This document shows, piece by piece, positions 59,853-64,000 of a stretch of DNA of 64,000 bases. The translations under genes and the position numbers were made by a program. The stretch is from Rhyzopertha dominica. Its lineage: Eukaryota > Arthropoda > Insecta > Coleoptera > Bostrichidae. The stretch lies in the NCBI GenBank assembly GCA_025024175.1, contig QCXZ01000001.1:16864001-16928000 (forward strand), in the 5' to 3' direction. Position 1 is the stretch's first letter, and the number at the start of each line of letters is the position of its first letter. The notes under the pieces are model-generated. The model was not told the DNA's origin and did not search any database. It saw only the letters and a program-made list of their open reading frames with translations.

Positions 59853-60517
59853 TTCCCCAGGAAATATATTAAAAATTAAAAGATTAAAGGAGCATGTGAG
59901 ATTTTTATCCTCAGCAACTTCAATTTTCAATACAAGAAACTTAAAACATTGCAACAATTTTTAAACGCATAGGACACCATGGAGACCCAAAATGTACTGA
60001 CGTGTGACTGACAAGAGTTGCCTCATTCACGATGTGGTTCAAACTGAACGACTTAGCACTGTTCGTGGGTCGTTCATCGTTGACGAAATGACGCGATGAG
60101 AGCACGATATATTTTATATGCTGTAACGAGAGACTGTTTTTACTTTAAATTCGGGATCCATAAGAACAACCACACATCAATTAAGAGCAACCGACCTCTG
60201 CTGTTTGAGAAGTATAGGACTGTAAGACCGGTTAACCCGTTTTGTATGAGAGCGGACCTGTTTTGAATAATTGCGATTTGTAACGAAAATTAAAGCTGTA
60301 CTCGCAAATAAGTTAAACGACTATTGCTACCATGCCGGAACAAACGTTGCAGCTGTCCAAGCAGGTCTAACAGCTCGGTAACTCGTTCTCGGCAATAATT
60401 CATGAACGATTTGAATGATCCGAATCTAGCGATTTATTGAACGATTGGAATCGAATCGAATGCTCGGCTCTAGTGACTGGCGTTAACATTAAGTAATGGG
60501 GTTCCTATGACACCGCG
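59853..60517. other. Intergenic DNA with GAACGA/AATCGAA word repeats
   Basis: GAACGACT, TTCGTGGGTCGTTCATCG (60062-60079), GAACGATTTGAATGATCCG (60402-60420) and GAACGATTGGAATCGAATCG (60439-60458) give a loosely repetitive block ending CTCGGCTCTAGTG. It could be the eroded ends of a hAT-type element. No protein is encoded. Confidence 0.3.
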
Positions 60518-60599
60518 TTATGCATTGTTTTTATGGACGCCCCTCGACCGTACTTCGAAGGCCACGTGTTCTAAAAAGCCTAATATTAAATTTTTCCCA

Positions 60600-60773
60600 C
60601 TCTTTAAGGTATTTTTTTTAATATATGCCAGCCAGCTCATTACTTTTTTTATTGATAAATTACATCTACATTGTATATAAACGGACATACACGAACACCT
60701 ATGCCCTAGGCGGGACTCGAACCCGCAGAGTTCAGAGTCAGGTACTCTGCCCACTGAACCACCGAGACTGGCC
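60600..60773 (-). mobile_element. tRNA-derived SINE
   Basis: The minus strand begins with tRNA-like sequence. Box A GGTTCAGTGG (60760-60751) and box B GGGTTCGAGTCCCG (60724-60711) form a perfect five-pair T-arm, which gives an internal RNA polymerase III promoter. The acceptor ends do not pair and the anticodon stem is poor, so it is not a working tRNA. It continues into an unrelated body (GGTGTTCGTGTATGTCCG) and an A-rich tail with AATAAAAAAAG (60653-60643), the usual SINE layout. Confidence 0.7.
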
Positions 60774-60982
60774 TTTTTAAGGTTATGAAGCAACAAATCG
60801 CATGGTATGCATAGGCGCCGTCAAATGGATTAACACGCACGATAACTTGACACCGACTTACCGTTTTATCGCTAAAACATCATAATAATGTATATCTATG
60901 TATATAACTAGCATCGTTTTCCACAGCTGTACTCTAAATTACTGATAACTTAAGGTACCTGGTTAAAATATTTTATACAATA

Positions 60983-62914
60983 CAGGGTGGGCCAAGTGAA
61001 CGTATTTCTTCCATAACTTCACAACTATTAAAAATATTAAAAACTTCTTTATATAAAAGTGATACTGGTTTATATGCTGCATAATGCAAAAATATTTTTG
61101 AAAACGGTTACTTCCGGTTATACTGGAAACGCATACCAACTTCCTTATTTTATATAGAACACCCTGTATATTTTTACATTTTTGTATTCCTTGTTGAATT
61201 CTAAGGCAAGAAATCATCCTTTGCAGCGCTTCCCGCTCCCCGATTTAAATATCTTCCAAAATAAACCACGTAGAAGACTGCTGTTTGGTTACCGCATAAG
61301 TTAAGAAAATGGCCTATCATTTACGTCTTCGAGCAGGTTTATAACTTTTAAATTGAAATTGATAAATTGGTTGCCATATGAAATATTTCAAACTGCGATA
61401 AGTCATTTTTTTAAATGGAACATGCAACTCTTTTTACACCATCGGATGCAAAATTAAATTATCTTTAATTTGATATCAGGTTGTCTGTATCTATTACTAA
61501 CAGCTTTCCAACAATTTGCGTTTTTCTGATTTTTTAAGTTAAAATCGTTTTATCAGGTATGCCTTGACAAGTGATTGTTTTGTTCACGTCAGAAAGAAAA
61601 GTCAAAGTTCAATAATCTACCTAAATTGAATTTGATCTGTGTATTGCAAATATATACAAGTTAATCATGGCTACTCTGGAAATGTGGCGACTTTCTGTGC
61701 TATAATAATGGAAATTATGCCCATTAACAAAACCGTTGCGATTGAATGTCGATTCGGCGTTAAACAACACTTTTGAGAAGGAATGCTCATGTGCAATCAG
61801 TTTGTCCAGAGCCCATTGGCAAAACTCTTTTTTAAAAATCATGCCCTTGCAATTCTTGATTTAGCTCAATATGGTACGGATGATAAGAATGTTTATGCAG
61901 TATCTTTCGCACTGTCGATCGGCTGAGATCACAAATTCGGCTAAGTTCTCGTCTACTCACATTTGGATTTTCTTGAACGGAACCTATCAACCTAGAACTC
62001 GTTTACATCAGTTATTACTGTATTAGTCCCACCTCTTTTTTCGTATCGTACTGCTCCTCTTTCCACAAAACTTTGAAGCAACCTTCGAAAAGATGCTTCT
62101 TGTGGGTGTCGTCGATTAGGTAGCCGTTCCGAGTAAACTCTTTTCGCCAACAAGGACTGGCGTTCTCCCAGCACAAAAATCATGTCAGTCAATTCTGCTT
62201 AAGTAAAAGCCATGATTAACTTGTATTTGCAATACACAGAACAAATTCAATTCACGTGGATTATTAAATTGTGGATTATTAAATTGTGGATTATAAACAA
62301 TCACTCGCCAAGGCGTACCTGATAGAAGCGATTTAATTCTAAAAAATAAAAAAAATGCAAATTGTTGGAAAACTGCTAGTAATAGATATCGACAATCTGA
62401 TATCAAATTAAAGATAATTTAATTTTGCATCCGATGGTGTAAAAAGAGCTGCATGTTGTATATAAAAAAAATGATTTATCGTAGTTTGAAGTATTTCACA
62501 TGGCAACCGATGTATCAATTCCAATTTAGTCATAAACCTGCTTAACGTAAATGATAGGTCATTTTCTTAACTTACGCGGCACGTATATACACCGGAGTCT
62601 TCTAGGTGTCTTATTTTGGAAGGTATTTCAAATGGCGGAGAGCGCTTAATTTCTCAAAAACTGTACATTTTAGACGTATGGTATGTTTTACAAAATAAAC
62701 TTAGAATTCAACAAGGAATACAAAAATATACGGAATGTTCCATTTAAAATAAGGAAGTTGATAAGGATTTCCGGTATAACCGGAAGTGAACAGTTTTCAA
62801 AAATATTTTTGTAATATGCAGCATATAAACCTGGATCACTTTTATATAAAAAAAATTTCATATCTTCAATAGTTGAGGAATTATGGAAGAAAAACGTTTA
62901 CTTGGCCCACCCTG
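60983..62914 (-). mobile_element. Tc1/mariner-type transposon with about 700-bp inverted arms
   Basis: The termini CAGGGTGGGCCAAGT and its reverse complement lie between TA dinucleotides (60981-60982 and 62915-62916), the TA target duplication of the Tc1/mariner superfamily. The inverted arms are 60983-61672 and 62208-62914, matching along their length with scattered differences. The roughly 535-bp centre encodes the N-terminal part of a transposase on the minus strand. The arms are far longer than in a typical Tc1 element. The element probably arose by deletion of the transposase 3' half or by an inverted duplication. Confidence 0.85.
61621..62192 (-). pseudogene. Truncated Tc1-like transposase (DUF4817-type HTH, second HTH, start of DDE)
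   Basis: Minus strand from 62192: MTDMIFVLGERQSLLAKRVY then PNRRHPQEASFRRLLQ, the helix-turn-helix found as DUF4817 in insect transposases. A stop at about 61992 is followed in the next frame by NVSRRELSRICDLSRSTVRK, a second HTH, at about 61940-61880. The DDE part then begins as FCQWALDKLIAHEHSF and VLFNAESTFNRNG, where the first catalytic Asp position reads Asn-Ala. The rest of the catalytic domain is gone and the frame runs into the left inverted arm. It is non-functional by frameshift, lost Asp and truncation. Confidence 0.7.
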
Positions 62915-62916
62915 TA

Positions 62917-63475
62917 TATTATATAATAATTCATTGTCTCAAACACACTGCCCTACGCCACTTGGGAATTGCAATCCAGAAAACCTTATCCGATAATCCG
63001 GCAGATTCGCAATAATTAGATGACTACAGGATCCAACACCAATTTGCCGGATCCAATACCCCGATCCAGTAAATTCAAAAATATATGAAACTGAAACTAA
63101 GGAGTTTGCCGAGTCATTTGACGTCGGCAATGATATGAGAAATAAAAAGAAAGATAATAATAGCTTTAACAAAATTTGGATAATATGGTAGAAACAACCT
63201 ACATTCATCGTAACTGAAAATGATTTGATATTCTAGGAAGAATAATTACAAATGCAAATCCTGCAAGATACGATATACAAAAAAGCAGAAACATTTCAAG
63301 AATATAGACGAAAAGTCAGCGTATTGAAGGAGTTCGAGTAAAATACTTATATTCTATTTATGGGTATTTGGCGATGGTTGTAGCTCTGAGAAATAACACT
63401 TTTTGTTTCGTACGATCCTTTTTTCATACTTTACATTGTTTACATTGATATTTTATATCTTTAGTTACACTATAC
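62917..63475. other. Intergenic DNA
   Basis: No recognisable gene. GCCGGATCCAATACCCCGATCC at about 63048 lies in a small GC-richer patch without repeat structure. The minus frame 63208-62939 has no motif. Confidence 0.35.
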
Positions 63476-63851
63476 CTATATTGTTGATAATTCTTGAAGC
63501 ATACGTAAATGTTGCTTATTTATAAAATGCCAAAAAAAATATTTGGCCGAAACGATAAGAATCCGGATTGCTATCCCTAATGCCAGTGCCAAAGAAGAAA
63601 CAGTAATCAGCCACATGCAAGCTTTATTCTGGTCCCACGAATCGAACCATATGCTCTTCAAAGTTTCAGTCAGAGGTGTTTCTTCGTTTCATAATGATTG
63701 CATTAAAAACTTAAAATACATTAAAAAATTATTTGAAAGGTGTGTCGACAATGTTTATCGGTACAACTGTGACAAAGCTTTTATGTGTAGTCGCACACGG
63801 CAAGCATCTAAAACCGCACACTTAACACGTGCTTGCTTTTACAGCTTTTAA
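63476..63851. other. Unassigned open region on both strands
   Basis: A + frame of 102 codons (63543-63851) and a minus frame open from about 63690 to 63476 overlap. The minus frame has a Trp-rich IWFDSWDQNKACMWLI stretch followed by a hydrophobic SLALALGIAIRILIVSA segment that could span a membrane. I do not recognise either, and neither has convincing splice sites. Either could be a single exon of a gene or chance. Confidence 0.2.
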
Positions 63852-64000
63852 TCTTCAAGGTGCAACTTGGTTGCAAAATACATAAAGGTTTAATTTTTAT
63901 TTTCCATTGAAAGTAAATTTAATCACTTTCTTTTAGTGGAACTTAAATGTCACACACCGAGTTGTGCGATATGCAGACGAGGAATAAGATAATAATTCCG

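Noticed and set aside
60704..60773. Possible functional tRNA gene on the minus strand
   Set aside because: Boxes A and B and the T-arm are good, but the acceptor stem does not pair and the anticodon stem is poor. It continues into a SINE body with an A-rich tail.

Overview
This window is strongly AT-rich nuclear DNA from an arthropod, almost certainly an insect. The evidence is an insect-type Plus-C odorant-binding protein gene with kilobase introns and arthropod TATA/initiator spacing. The transposable elements are also typical of insects: Penelope-like, BEL/Pao, pogo/Tigger, Tc1-like with a DUF4817-type helix-turn-helix, THAP-bearing and LINE remnants. The order cannot be fixed from the sequence. 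There is no bacterial gene organisation, no CRISPR array and no rRNA.

Only one host gene can be assembled with confidence. It is a four-exon, 245-residue Plus-C odorant-binding protein on the + strand (16941-22885), possibly Obp59a-like. It has a signal peptide, 12 mature cysteines, a 36-nt micro-exon carrying the C-X3-C pair, a TATA box and initiator just upstream, and an ATTAAA signal downstream. Its large first intron holds antisense debris of a transposon-related protein.

Most other recognisable sequence is mobile. From left to right: an inverted-repeat element at 6057-6678; two head-to-head Penelope-like copies (7450-9066); a third Penelope copy (11645-12286); a mariner-type transposase scrap (13851-13956); a hAT-like short element (24327-25048); a composite long-inverted-repeat element (26538-27987) beside a decayed DDE transposase (28561-29098); and a LINE 3' end (31801-32130). 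Next is a pogo/Tigger DNA transposon (about 32513-41361), split inside its transposase by a BEL/Pao retrotransposon (33098-39277) with nearly identical LTRs and a GACGG target duplication. After it come a solitary Penelope tail (41598-41697), a second pogo-type fragment encoding a PHD-like zinc finger (45100-45860), a THAP-domain transposon remnant (about 48961-49942), several hairpin or MITE-like repeats, a reverse-transcriptase remnant (59050-59391), a tRNA-derived SINE (60600-60773) and a 1.93-kb Tc1-type element with inverted arms of about 700 bp (60983-62914).

The remaining AT-rich DNA shows no supportable genes. A few compositionally complex islands (around 2085-2500, 10040-10400, 25470-25960, 31060-31640, 42380-42860, 46920-47230 and 58430-58800) look like candidate cis-regulatory or untranslated sequence. 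The most interesting signals are hammerhead-ribozyme-like cores shared by four Penelope copies, the contradiction between near-identical BEL LTRs and four coding lesions, and symmetric subterminal motif arrays in the pogo-type elements.
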